Shown: positions 32,391 through 43,592 of the stretch, piece after piece
Numbering within the stretch: position 1 is the first letter of the stretch
Layout: every line of letters starts with the position of its first letter
NCBI GenBank assembly: GCA_029215795.1
Contig: JARDYH010000002.1
Coordinates: 359,688,973-359,752,972 of the forward strand
Source of the DNA: Anniella stebbinsi
Taxonomy: Eukaryota > Chordata > Lepidosauria > Squamata > Anniellidae
DNA length: 64,000 nt
Direction: 5' to 3'
Position numbers and translations under genes: made by a program
Notes under the pieces: model-generated
Told to the model about the DNA's origin: nothing
Database searches by the model: none
Seen by the model: only the letters and a program-made list of their open reading frames with translations

Positions 32391-32950
32391 TTGTGGAGTG
32401 CTCCTACTCAGTAAGCATGCAGTGGCTACTGAGCATGCTCAGTCTTCATTGGGCTATTTTGGGGTCGCCTCTGTTTTTCACTCTAAATATTTCTTGTACT
32501 TCTGCAAATTTTGGGGCTCTCCCATGCCAGCCGATACTTCCTTCTTATGCATGTTGTTTGGGCTACATAAGAAATGGAACTCAAAGAATCAAGATGACAT
32601 TTAATGAAAAGATAAGAAATGTATTATTGGATCCAAATATAGCCTAGGTGAAAAGGGATATTATTAAATAGTTCCTGATAAACATAGTCCTGAGGTCTCC
32701 TATAGTTCATATATATTCCTTTCATGGTACTTTAATATTTTGTTTTCCACTTTGAGAACCTTTGGGCAAAAATTGGTCAATGGGAACCCAGTGAAAAAGG
32801 GGATGCCAACTCAGTCCTGACTTGAATTATAGATATATATATAAGATTAAGACTAATATTAAAATCCATTACACAACTCTTTTTTCAACATTCTCTGCAC
32901 TCAATCTCTTATTCAGCTTAATGAGGTATTGGTTAAGTATTTGGAAAGAA
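32391..32950. other. Intron 1 of gene A near exon 1, no recognised feature
   Basis: AT-rich intronic sequence; nothing identified beyond a short (TA)n at 32833. Confidence 0.5.
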
Positions 32951-32954
32951 GTAC

Positions 32955-33122
32955 CTTAATGAGAGAATCTTCATAAACTCTAATTCCAATGCGCCATACT
33001 CCTCCGATTACAGGAAGCGAAATAGGCCCAGGCGGGTAATGTCTGCGTGACCAACGCTGTTTCAGGAAGTGAAGAATCAGAAGAGCCACCAGCACAGCAA
33101 TCAAAAATGCCCCTATCCCCAT
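32955..33122 (-). CDS. CYP2 gene A exon 1 (membrane anchor and proline hinge)
   Basis: 168 bp coding, the standard CYP2 exon 1 length if the second of two adjacent ATG codons (33122-33120) is used; the first ATG is at 33125-33123. It encodes 56 residues: a hydrophobic helix (about residues 3-20, GIGAFLIAVLVALLILHFL), a basic stop-transfer stretch (KQRWSRRH), then the proline-rich hinge YPPGPISLPVIG seen in microsomal P450s. The donor after the final Lys codon is GTACTT, an acceptable though not strong site. Exon 2 lies 13.9 kb away. No TATA box or other promoter motif could be assigned with confidence to the right of the start. Confidence 0.9.
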
Positions 33123-33452
33123 CATTCTCCTGCCTTCTCTTTCTCCTTGCCTCTTGCTAAGATGCCCGGGTATGTTGAATCCACCTTCCCTGACGGCGTT
33201 TTGCATATTGCCACTTATTTTTCCTTTCCCTTTCAACACCTATTTCTGTTCTCCAATTAAAAAACATCATAGCCATATAATCTTGGGATTTTGTCCTCTA
33301 GGCACGTGTCACAGGAACACGGTGTATTTTGCGGCATGGCTAATCCTGTTTATGAGTCAATCTAGTAATTGGAAGGAGGCCCATTTAATAAGAGATGCCA
33401 GTAGCATTTGGTTTTGGCTTTTTGTTTTGTTCTGTTCATGAAATATTTATTT

Positions 33453-33672
33453 ACCTAAGAAGTGTCCTGCTGGATCAGACAAAAGGCCTGTGAAGTTCAA
33501 CATCCTGTTTCCCACAGTAGCCAACCAGATGCCTCTGGGTGGCCTACAAGCAGGACAGGAGGCAATAGCCCTCTCCCAGTGTTGCTCTTTAGCAACAGGT
33601 TTTCAGAAGCAAGCTGCTCCTGATCCAAGAAGTAGTATAAATAGCCATTGATAACCTTATTCTCTATAATTT
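33453..33672 (-). mobile_element. CR1-type LINE 3' UTR fragment upstream of gene A
   Basis: Words CTGCTGGATCAGAC, CATCCTGTTTCCCACAGTAG, AGCAACAGGTTTTCAGAAGC match the reverse complement of a CR1-like 3' UTR. It lies 330 bp upstream of the exon 1 start. Confidence 0.6.
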
Positions 33673-33807
33673 GTCCAAAGCCTTCTACACTGGTGGCATC
33701 ATGGATTTGTGAATCCTGTCTCTTTTATTTCCAGGAACTTTTCTCTTTTGTTTCTCTGCACTCCCAGCTATCCAAGGAGAGTTGCAAGCACATGTGCATA
33801 ACCAGCC

Positions 33808-33904
33808 ATCTCCAATCTGGTGCCCTCCAGATTTGTTGGTGGCCATACTGGCTGGGGCTGAAGGACGTTGAGGTCCAACTCAGCTTGAGGGCACCAGGTT
33901 GATG
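33808..33904. repeat. Palindromic short repeat (CTGGTGCCCTCCA ends)
   Basis: AATCTGGTGCCCTCCAG at the left mirrors TTGAGGGCACCAGGTTG at the right, about 97 bp apart. A related one-armed copy is at 48971-49066. Confidence 0.65.
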
Positions 33905-34723
33905 AAAGCTGCTGGCAGAGACCATCCTGGAAAGTGCCAGGTACATGCTGGAAAATGGGTTATCGCTGCCTTTATATTTTGCATTAATCTTTGTCCCTGA
34001 ACAGCTCTACTTGCACAAGTTGTGGCTAGGAACTGATAAAAGTTTTGGTAATGAGAGTGACTGTATGGGTGCACCACGGAGATGATGGATTTCCCAGCAA
34101 ACTGGGGCACATGGCCCTCAAAGAAATACCAAAGAATGGTTTGGAAAGACATATCTGTCAAGGGAGGTGTCGTGGAATCTTACGTAGAGACAGAGATGGC
34201 ATTTGCTCACAACGGCTTTATTCAGCAACACAGAAACACACACTGCAGCAGAGACCCCACCTTCACCGACATGACATCTGCATAAACTGCAAAGGCTTTT
34301 TAAAAAAACTTATATAGGGTTCCTGTTATTGTAGCAGTTGCCCAGAAGCAATCAATTCATTCAAAGCTCTAGGCCCTCTGCCCTCTGCCCCTCCTGTAAA
34401 AAGAGATCGCCTCACCCTGGACAGAGAGAAAAGAAAGAGAGAAACTAAGACAAAAGAGAAGGCAAAACAAATGTGTCCCACCTGCCCCCGCCTCTATCCT
34501 GATCTGTCAGAGCTCCCGAGGTGGGCATCTTCAAGCTTTTAGTGATGGGGGCCGGTTCACCACCCCGTTGCAGATAAGGAGAGCAGTGAGAGAGAAGTAT
34601 AAAAGAGAAAGTGCTTAAGAAAATTGAGACAGCAGTGCCATCTGCTGACAAAAAGAACCTACAGTCTTTCTTAAGTTTGCTGAGATTTGCACATCCCGTG
34701 CATGATTTGTGTTAGAAGAAAAC
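33905..34723. other. Intergenic, no recognised feature
   Basis: No coding or repeat structure that I can define between the CR1 fragment and the hAT-like end at 34724. Confidence 0.45.
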
Positions 34724-35695
34724 TAGGGATGTGCACGGACACAAAAAATCATATCGGAATCGGAAGTTCATATTTAGAGAAATATCAGATCGGAAAAATC
34801 GGAGGTCCGTCGTACCATATCTTATATAAAATCGATACAAAAATCGGATGTCCGATTTTTGAATCGGACACAGTTTTGAATGATTTTCTTCATATCCTAG
34901 TATTGTGTTACAAAAATGCGTATAACTTTTTATTTTTCAACATAGAAGCATGAAACTTGGCCACATTGCAGATGGGTTTGAGGTACTTATCTGTGTGAAA
35001 TTTCAGAAAGAAAGGTCCAGACATTTTGTGGCCATTAATTTTTTTTACTAACGAACCAGGAATGCCTATAACTTTTTTATTTTTAAAGATATACACATGA
35101 AACTTCGCTACATTGCAGATGGTATGTTGGGACTTACGTGTGTGAAATTTCAGAAACATAGGTGCTTGCCTGTGCTGGCAATAAGTTTTTGAAAAATGGG
35201 TAGCAGTGGGGGAAAGACAGTTATGCCTTCAACTTTTTTATTTTAAAAGATCCAACCATGAAACTTGTCCATGTTAGAGATACCACTTTGGTTGACATGT
35301 GTGAGCAATTTCAGAAACATAGCTTCAAGCGTGTAGTGGTTCGACAGCCAACAGAGGGGGGAGAAGGCGGGAGGGGGTTGCAGTTTGACAGCTGTCAAAC
35401 TCACCATTTTGGAACTTTTGGAACTTTTAAAGTAAAAAATTCATAGCCTCAAAATGCCTGGACCTATCTTTTTGAAATTTCTCACAGAAGTATCTCAAAC
35501 CCATCTGCCATGTGGGCAAGTTTCATGCTTCTATCTTTAAAAATAAAAAGTTAAATGCATTTCTCTCCTCATTTCTCCCAAAATACCTTGCCACTACACG
35601 CTTGAAGCTATATTTCTGAAATAGCTCACACATGTCAACCAAAGTGGTATCTCTAATGTGGACAAGTTTCATGGCATGTTTATACAGAAAAAGGC
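34724..35695. mobile_element. hAT-like element E8 with a large inverted repeat; right end uncertain
   Basis: Starts TAGGGATGTGCACGG. Inside, 34915-35000 (AACATAGAAGCATGAAACTTG...) is mirrored by 35450-35560, and 35255-35345 (ACCACTTTGGTTGACATGTG) by 35590-35680. No right terminus or target duplication was found. Related interior sequence occurs at 61800-62030. Confidence 0.55.
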
Positions 35696-35739
35696 CAATA
35701 ACTCTATGCATAGGATTGTGCTTTGATTAGTTAAAATTA

Positions 35740-36135
35740 ATTATTTTATGTAGGTATTACGTTTTATACCGCCCAATGGATGAAGCTCATAGTGTGGTTC
35801 ACAACAATTTAAAGCATAAAATACAACACAATAAAATAGAACATACAATTGGAAAGTTAAAACCAGAGTATTAAAAATTGTAGTCTAGCAACTATGCAAT
35901 GGTTGCTTGACCCAGAATAGTTGTTTTAAATGGATGTTGTATTTATTATCAGTTTTTATGCTTTTTATGCTTTTTAAATTTTGTATATTTTTTTTTAACG
36001 TTCAATGTTTTTAATTTTGTAAACGGCCCAGAGAGCTTCGGCTATGGGGTGGTATATAAATGCAAATAATAATAAAATTATTATTATTAGTATTATTATT
36101 ATTAATAATAATAATACTAATAATAATAATAAATT
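35740..36135. mobile_element. Two L2-like 3' tail fragments and an (ATT)n/(AAT)n run
   Basis: A minus-strand tail (TATACCGCCCAATGG) at 35755-35880, then a plus-strand tail (AAACGGCCCAGAGAGCTTCG, then GGTATATAAATGCAAATAA) ending in ATT/AAT repeats to 36135. Confidence 0.65.
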
Positions 36136-36533
36136 AAGGGTACCCTTGGTATGTATGCCAGGTTTACTAGTGTACAGTCTGCAAACTGGAAAGTGGCATT
36201 CTGATTACAATCAAGGTCTGGGCTGAAGTACAGGTGCTTACCACTGTACTTACCACTGTACCAGCCAGAGCCCATCATTGCCTTGAGCTGGCCATGTGGT
36301 TCTCAGGATATCATCATCATCATCATCGTCATGATTTTAGGTGGTTGTTTGACCCCCCCCCCCATCCCACAGTTCACTCATATTTCTCTGTACAGTGGAA
36401 GTTGTTTCTGGAACAAGAAAATGTGAGTCCAGAGGAGTGTTTTGTGTGGCTGTAATTTTTGTAAGGTTGAGATGTTGCTCAGAAGGCCACATAAAGGGTT
36501 GGATCCAGAATGAGTCAGGCTTAGAGTATATTC

Positions 36534-36730
36534 TAGAGGTGTGCAGAGCTGGTTTGCTCCTCCCCAAATTTCAGGGTGAAGCTCCATTGAGCAGGTTCTC
36601 TGCTCCAATTTTCAGAGGGGGTCCATCTCTGCAAACTTCCCAATTACTCATTGGAAAACCGCTCCATTTTCAGAGAACCGCACTCTTATCATCAATGGGA
36701 ATTAACAAAAATGCACACATCTAAATCATT
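36534..36730. repeat. Possible diverged hAT-family end (TAGAGGTGTGCAGAG)
   Basis: Only the left motif is visible; no partner end or target duplication. Confidence 0.3.
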
Positions 36731-37151
36731 TTTAAGGATAACTAGCTGATATGCCTGGCATTGTTCAGGTCTGTGAATAATGTTTATAACATTTATTTGA
36801 TAAATAAATAAAAATTGTCTGCAACTTATTCATCTTTAGGTTGGTTGTTTTTTTATTATGATTTTGGTTGTATTCGTAAATTGTTTTGTTTGAATAAATG
36901 GAAAATTGTGTTAAGACGAACTGTATTTTAAATTAGAGCTTCGTGATCAACCACATTTTTTATTTTACCTGAAATGCCTATACCTCCCATCATGCTTTGG
37001 CCAGAGCAGCCATCTAAACTTCAAAAACAATCAGGACACACAACACCCTTTCTACCAGCTAAAAACGATGCAAACCTAAAATATGTTTTAAAAATATACC
37101 CGGCATGGCCCAGATATCTGAATAACATATAGTAGGGAAGGGGATCTGAGT

Positions 37152-37471
37152 TAGGCTGACCAGATAAAATCCAGGTCAGGGCTCATGTAACTTTAACAGT
37201 TGTAGAGAAAAGGGAATTTCAGCCGGTGTCATTTGTATGCAATTAGTTCCTGGTGAAATTCCCTCTTCATCACAACAGTTAAAGGTGCATGCACTATACT
37301 AGAGTGACCATATACAAAAGAAGGCAGGGCCTCTGCAACTTTAACAGTTGTGATGAAGAGGAAATTTCACCAGGAACTAATTGCATACAAATGACACCGG
37401 CTGAAATTCCCTTTTCTCTACAACTGTTAAAGTTACATGAGCCCTGACCTGGATTTTATCTGGTCATCCTA
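37152..37471. mobile_element. Palindromic hAT-type MITE, 320 bp
   Basis: Ends TAGGCTGACCAGATAAAATCC and its near-complement at the right (GGATTTTATCTGGTCATCCTA), with perfect 8-bp target duplication ATCTGAGT at 37144-37151 and 37472-37479. Arms of about 130 bp (AACTTTAACAGTTGTAG, GAATTTCAGCCGGTGTC, CTAATTGCATACAAATGAC) pair almost throughout, leaving a short asymmetric loop. Confidence 0.93.
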
Positions 37472-37479
37472 ATCTGAGT

Positions 37480-38690
37480 GGATGTGGGGAATCGTTGTAT
37501 GCATGTGCTCTGAAGTTATTATTATGAAACAAGAAAAGCTGCCAGAACACAGAATACTTTATTGGCATAATTTACTATATAATATCTACATTTAACAGGT
37601 TTTGACAGAGAACCAGGATGGTCGAGGCCACTGGTGACTTGGGCCGTTTATCTGACATACCTGTGCTCTGAAGAAACACCATGACACTTTTTTATTTTTT
37701 ATCTTTTTAGTTAAATGAACTTGTGTACAAATTAACCATCTGCACTAAAGTAAGTGCACAGCCAAACTGCATGTGGCTTGAATTGTGCTTAAATAGCATG
37801 CTTAAGATTGACCATACCTCTTTCTTAACAAAAAGCAGGGTGGGGACTCCCCCACCCACCCATGCTGTTTTCCTTGTTCAAATTTTCCCAAAGCTGCTAT
37901 TTGACCCAGATAGTGTCATTAACAGCAAACAGCACATGACCCTGGTTAATGGTCAACCCACCACCTTATGGTGCTGGTGGCATTATGCCACTGCTATGGA
38001 GCCATATAGAAGATAAAGCAATTTTCAATATCTCCTGTTGAAGAAATTTTATTTATGGAATGTCTTGAAGGAATAATAGCAATTTGTACTGGTAATGACC
38101 ATGAGTCATAGTTTGGTGGCACAGGAGACTCTTTGGAGTTCCACCCAAGGCATGCTGGGAGTTGTAAGCATAAGCCTCAGCTTTTCAAATTAAATTCTTT
38201 AAAAACACTTAAAATCTAAATTTTCATCTTTTTAGATTTTTCTGGTACATTGTACAGCCAGACCTATCAGTGTGCCAAATTTCAAGTTTCTACTTGGCGT
38301 TGCTCGAGCCTCATAAGATATATGTCTGCAAGGTAATCATCTTAAAGGAGCAGGCCAGTGCTAGGCCTGTGAGTTCACCTTTAAACAAATTTAATTCATT
38401 TCTTTTTTTCCTCTCTCACCCTCATGACAACCCTGCAAAGTAGGGCAGTCCTAGATGAGGAGCTTGAAAACAAATTAAATTAGTTTCTTCCCCCCACTCT
38501 CTCTCACCCTCAATGCATGACCAGGGCCACCTTGAAGTTGTCACCATGAGTTTCCTTGTCCCCACATTAAACAAAAAACTACAACTCCTGGCATGCCTTT
38601 TGCTGTGGTGCCCGACTTGCCCAATGGGAATCCTGCTGCTTGTCGTATTTTAATAGCTCTTGGTCTGGGAAGCCAGCCAACTTCCTTATC
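37480..38690. other. Intergenic, no defined element
   Basis: Contains CCAAGGCATGCTGGGAGTTG at 38146, a word that recurs at 39571 and 40728 and inverted near 40110 and 38584, suggesting an old dispersed repeat. Nothing else recognised. Confidence 0.4.
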
Positions 38691-38729
38691 TAAGAATGTC
38701 TGGGAAGGACGCCAGCAGTTATTTGTTTA

Positions 38730-39335
38730 AAGGGTTTTTATTTGTATTCTAAAAGTCCATTTACCAAAGCCAGGGTCACGCCAGAAGTTCAGTCAGTCCA
38801 AATGTCGAAGCCGAAGGTCAAACCAGGTTTTACAGAAGTTCAGGGTCCAAAGCAAACAGTCAAGCCGGGTGTTCCGTCCACAGGTTCTGATCCAGAATTA
38901 TGCAGGATGTCAAGAGCTGAATACGTCGGTTGTTCTCAATGAATCTATGCTTCTACTTCCACCCACTTTATCCTCGCTTGAGCCTGTCCACAGCTGCGTG
39001 CCATTCCTTCATTATCTTATTTAAGGCTTGCGTCAGCTGTGTTCTGTTTTCGCAATCTCATGCTGCGTCTTGTGGGCCGAGCTTGCTCTGCAAGTTTGAG
39101 CTGCCGCCTTTGCTGGGGAGTTACTGGACAAACCCCTTCAGGCCCTGAATCTTCCTCATTAGAAACAGGGGGTGGGAGAGGGTGGCTTTCCTGGGGCTCT
39201 TCTGAGGAACCTCCCTGCTGTTCCTCCTCCTCCGGTAAGTCCTGGGGAATGGGTAAAGCTGCAGTTTCTGTCCCTTCTTCCTCCTCAGAGGAAGATTCTT
39301 CAGACTGCCTCATGACACTGCTGAAGCTCATGGGA
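38730..39335 (-). mobile_element. Possible 3' end of a retroelement with an acidic ORF
   Basis: Minus strand 39331-39017: a 104-residue open frame beginning MSFSSVMRQSEESSSEEEEG, proline/glutamate-rich, ending QARPTRRSMRLRKQ. Further along the minus strand are TTAAATAAG (near 39025) and AATAAAAACCC (near 38740), in promoter-like and polyadenylation-like order, as in an LTR. No matching second repeat lies in the window. I do not recognise the protein family; a truncated LTR element is only one reading. Confidence 0.35.
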
Positions 39336-41066
39336 AGTGAAGTCTGACTGAGTCAGTCCACACTACACAGAGGGAGGTGGCTGGGTGACTCACAGGCAGC
39401 TTGGCCGTTGCCATTGGTGATAGGCCCAGAGCTGCAACCTCCATCCCTTCTGCTCCCAATGGTACCTAGTAACCAAGACAGCCAGCCCAGGCACTCTCTC
39501 TTCAGGCCCAGGATGGCGAGCTACGTCCAGATGATGGCCGCCAAAGCCCGATAAGACTTCCCTCCCACCCAAGGCATGCTGGGAGTTGAAGGTGCAAGCC
39601 TAGCTCCCTGAATAGCATATTAATCTTTGAACACATCTGATGTATCGTGGGAGAGCGGACCTCCTTAGTTGTAGTACTCTGCTTCAGGATTTGTTTTTCC
39701 CAGGCAGGCTTGCCTAGTGACTGCATTAATGGCTTTTAAGTGCCAAGTGCTTTTTTAAAATTTATTTTCCAAGGCCTTTTAATTTGATGAGATTTTTATG
39801 CTGCATTTCCCCCTCTGTTATAACTAAACCACAACATTCCAAGACAGCTGCAAGAATTACTGAATAAAGTCTATGATTTTTATGTAGAAGCCTGAATTCA
39901 CTATTGAAACAGAAGTGTGAATGGAGGAATGACTGATAGCTGAGGCAAGAATGGAATGGTAGGAGGGGTGAGTGACAGTTGGGGAAAGTCAGTTAGAAGC
40001 AGAACAAAGACAGCAAGAGGTCAGGAAAGTGGGGGCTGAGTTAAGACTGAGAGAAAGTGACCTAGTTTGCTAACCCCTACTTTATTTAAAATCAGCCACT
40101 CTACATACCAGTACTACACCTCCCAGCATGCCTTTGGCAGCCCGCAGGTGCCCACATCCTCTGAGACATCCTCTTGTTGCCGATGCTGTTCCTTGATAGA
40201 GCATCAAGGAGTAGCATCACCAAGGAGGGGATGTAAGCAGCTGTCAGTGGACATGCCAATCTCCAGCCAATCCTGCTGGAATTGCCTCATCCTGCACTTC
40301 TCACCCACCAAGTGCTCCATCAGGAGCCTGTACTGAAGGCCCAGGGCTGGGCCGGGCACTTCCCCCTTTGTTTCTGGGCATGCACAGAGTGCCTCCCCTT
40401 CCTCCCTCCCTCTCAAGGGCAAAGGCTGGGTGCTTGCTACCCCCAGATTCTGAGAAAATAGTGACATCAGGATGAAGTGCCTTTGAGTATGTTTGGCCCC
40501 TCAAAGTCACAATGTTGTATCTAGTCATGATTTTAAAACCACTCAGAGGGTGGGAGGAGGCACTGCAACTGGATGCAGCCCATTTATGTGGGTTGTTTCC
40601 TTTCATGTGGAATTGGGTTGATTGCTCGAGACCAATCTTAGGAGTCGGGCTTGTGAAAGACACGCAGCAGCCACCCGCCTGTGCACTCACAATGGCCACA
40701 AAAGGCCAGTAAGTCTGGCCTCCTGCCCAAGGCATGCTGGGAGTTGTAGGTGTAAGGTTTTTATTAAATTCTTTAAACATACTGAAACCTCCAAAATGTG
40801 TGTTTTTAGATTTTTTTTCTGGTACATTATATAGCCAGACCTATCAACATGTCACCGTGTCAAGTTTCTAACTCATCTGGAAGTGGGTAAACTTTACAGA
40901 TGGATGTGACACGCACATTCTTTCTGCTTTATAGGTAGAGAAGAAATGAAACTTGGCATCCTGGTAGCTCTTAAGCAGGGCTTTAGCTATGACAGGTGTA
41001 AAGCAGATCCCTTCATCCCTTGAGTTTAAGGATTTTTTTAAAAAAGTTCCCTGTCAAACCATCCCC

Positions 41067-41107
<41 letters not shown>

Positions 41108-41185
41108 CAGATGCACTTCATCTTCTCTCAAGAGAGCTTGCAGAAGTTTCCGAAATTAGAAGCCTCCTACAAATAAATAAAATGT
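39336..41185. other. Intergenic, no gene; (CA)n at 41072-41104
   Basis: Holds dispersed copies of the GGCATGCTGGGAG word, an inverted-sense relative (40935-41060) of the 17.9-18.4 kb repeat, and a (CA)n microsatellite. Confidence 0.45.
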
Positions 41186-41189
41186 CACA

Positions 41190-43156
41190 TTCTGGGTAGA
41201 GGTAGGCACATTGCCTGGACCAGAGTCTCAAAAAAATGTGTGAGGGGAAAGCTTCTGGAGTCCCTTAGTAACGGACTCCACAATCCAGGGACATAGTGAC
41301 AAAAAATAATAATACAGGAATCTCTCACTATAGAGGTCCCTCCAGACTGGAAACATTGGCTGGAGCAGTGTCTTTCAAAAAGAAATAAAATGTGTGAGAG
41401 GGAGAGACAGCCCCCCCCAGAACTGCCCCCAGCAGCAACAGCATCTCTCCTGGACCCAGAGCCACCTCGCCCAAGGCGCGCTTCAGAGCCGTGTTTCATA
41501 GTGCTACAAAGTGATTGCAATCAATAATTACAAAGTATGCTTTGCCCACAGTTTGAGAGTTTGTGTGCTGCTTTGACCACACAGATTCTGTGTAGCAAGC
41601 TAGCACACTCACAGTTAATCAAGCAAACTCACACACTGAGAGAGAGAGAGAGAGAGAAGGAGAGAAATACAGTTCTATATATATAATATTTTTGTTTTTT
41701 TAAAGAAAGTTAAACAGGGAAGAGGACAAAACACACTCCCTCAGTCACAGTACCCCCACTCATGCTAACCTAACTCTTCAATCAAACCAACTAGAAAAAA
41801 ATTATAACTCAAAGTCTCAAACACACAAGTAACAAACAGCCAAACTAACCTGAGAGGCTGAGACACAAAGATGCAAGAGACTACAATGAATCTCCAACAA
41901 TTTGCCACCAAGTCACTATAAGACCCAGGAGCCACGACAGAGCTCCAACAAAATCCACCTTTCTCCCCTCAATGCCTAACTCTCAACAGAGCTGGAACAC
42001 CAAGTGTGGGGGTTTTATGCTGGGATATCCTTAGCCCTCCTCCAACATTGTGATTGGAGCTTGCTGGAATCCTTGCTGCACGATTGGTCACTGAATCTGT
42101 CAGTCTCATCAAGCACACCCCACCTTCTAGTTCCATGTGGCGGCAAAAGAGAAAGCACCTTCTGATAAAACGATAACATAAGATAATTATTGTAGGATTT
42201 TTTATCGTCTATAATTATCGTAGGCTTGCCTATCGTATAGTTATTGTTAACTAGGGATGTGCACGGACTCTCCGGATCGGATCGGGACCCGGATCGGGAC
42301 CTCCAATTTTGTCATGGATCGGTTCGGACAAAATCAGAGCCCCCCCGGACCGGATCAAGTCCGATCCCGATCCAAAAATCGTAAATTTTTGGATCGGCCG
42401 CCATTTTTCCCCCCATAGACTTGCATTGCAGTGCAAGTCTATGAGGAAAAAATGGCGGCGGGGGGGTGAGTGGGGGCCTAACTCCCTCCCCCCTGGGGCC
42501 ATCCGCTGTGGACGGCCCCGGCAGGTAAGCCCCCTCCCCCGCGCTCCCTACCCCCCTGGGGCCATCCGCTTCCATCCGCTGGCGCCCACGGGCGCCCGCG
42601 GATAGAAGCGGATGGCTCCGGGGTGGGGTAAGCCCCCTTCCCCGCCACTGCTTACCTGTTAGGGTCGTTCGCTCCCGACCGGCGCCGGCAGCTACCGCCA
42701 GCCAGCTTTGCGGCTTGCTCTAGAGTAGTGCGCCGGGTGATCACCCGGCACGCCACCCTGGAGCAGGCCGCGGAGCCCGCTGGTAGTAGCCGCTGGCGCC
42801 GGACGGGAGCGGACGGGCCGGAAAGGTAAGCGCCCCCTCCTCCCCCCCCGCTGTCCACTTTCATCGGCGGGCACCCGCTGGCGCCCGCCAATGGAAGCGG
42901 CGGTGGGCGCCAGTGGGCGCTCGCCGATCCACTGATCCGCTGAACCGGTGCGGAGCCTTTTCGGACCGGTTCGGATTGGATCGGCCGATCCAGCTGTCGG
43001 ATCGGAAATCGGATAATTTATCCGATTTCCCACTGGACCGGACTCGGATTGTGGATCGGGTCCGATCCAGTGCACATCCCTATTGTTAACCACCTGCACG
43101 ATAAAGAGCATATCGTATCGTTATCGTACATTTTAACGATATGATACACATCGCTA
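41190..43156 (-). mobile_element. hAT-like element E6a, minus orientation, containing nested E5
   Basis: Read on the minus strand it starts TAGCGATGTGTATC at 43156 and continues ATCGTTAAAAT...GATACGATATGCTC. The same order is seen on the plus strand from 43593 (E6b). Beyond the nested E5 (42252-43082), 41190-42240 matches E6b in inverted sense (for example CACTGCTCCAGCCAATG). The far end is truncated and no target duplication was found. A (GA)n run lies at 41640-41658. Confidence 0.65.
42252..43082. mobile_element. hAT-like element E5, nested in E6a
   Basis: 831 bp, TAGGGATGTGCACGG to GTGCACATCCCTA, with perfect 8-bp target duplication TTGTTAAC at 42244-42251 and 43083-43090. Carries one E1-type palindrome (centre GGGTGATCACCC near 42737) and the shared CATAGACTTGCATTGC hairpin. 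Same family as E1-E4, and the youngest layer at this locus. Confidence 0.93.
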
Positions 43157-43254
43157 CTTTTCAACAACATTTTTGTCATTTGGTATTGCTATGTTGATGA
43201 GGTATGTGTTTTTTTCTTTTTTTTTGTCTGTGACCGTTATGTCTGGGCAGTTGC

Positions 43255-43592
43255 AGGGTATTGTCTTGTCAGTATGAATTGTTCTATCCCAATATATTTT
43301 ATGACCTGCATTTTCCAAGATTGTTATGGGTGAGTATGTATAGTATGGTGCAGATTCTTTGATAAGGTTAAATTTGATGGCCAGTTGTTGGTGAATTATT
43401 TTTGCAGCTGTATTGTGTCTTGACTGTATAGTCCATTCCTGCCAGAATTTTACATCCTCCTGTTATGTGGTCTATTGTTTCTTGGAACTGATGGCATTTC
43501 CTGCGTAGGTCTGTTGTTACACTGTTATCTTTTATTACGTATTTTTGGTAGTTCTTGCTGGATATAACTTGATCCTGTATAGCTATTATGAA
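43255..43592 (-). mobile_element. R4-like LINE fragment 2, part 1
   Basis: Aligns by eye with 12527-12835 (CATTTTCCAAGATTGTT, GCAGCTGTATTGTGTCT, CCTGTATAGCTATTA). The sense strand is minus (peptide words TDLRRKCHQFQETIDHITGG, a Cys/His-bearing segment). E6b interrupts it; it resumes at about 47036. Confidence 0.65.

Larger units (their letters stand above)
1..33122 (-). other. CYP2-family cytochrome P450 gene A (CYP2J-like), exons 1-8, exon 9 off window
   Basis: Gene-level span. Exons run right to left at 33122-32955, 19018-18856, 16910-16761, 16541-16381, 14937-14761, 8224-8083, 6153-5966 and 483-342. Their lengths are exactly those of mammalian CYP2 exons 1-8, all splice sites are GT-AG and no stop interrupts the frame. 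The predicted product is a microsomal haem-thiolate monooxygenase anchored in the ER membrane by its N-terminus, acting with NADPH-P450 reductase. Motifs such as [14 protein letters not shown] and GQPLGPSSPISNAVSNVIC resemble CYP2J more than CYP2C or 2D by eye; the subfamily is inference. Exon 9 with the haem cysteine must lie left of base 1. Intron 1 (about 13.9 kb) is swollen by a Ngaro-type element and an L2 LINE. The I-helix acid is Gln, unlike gene B. Probably a functional gene, but completeness cannot be shown here. Confidence 0.9.
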
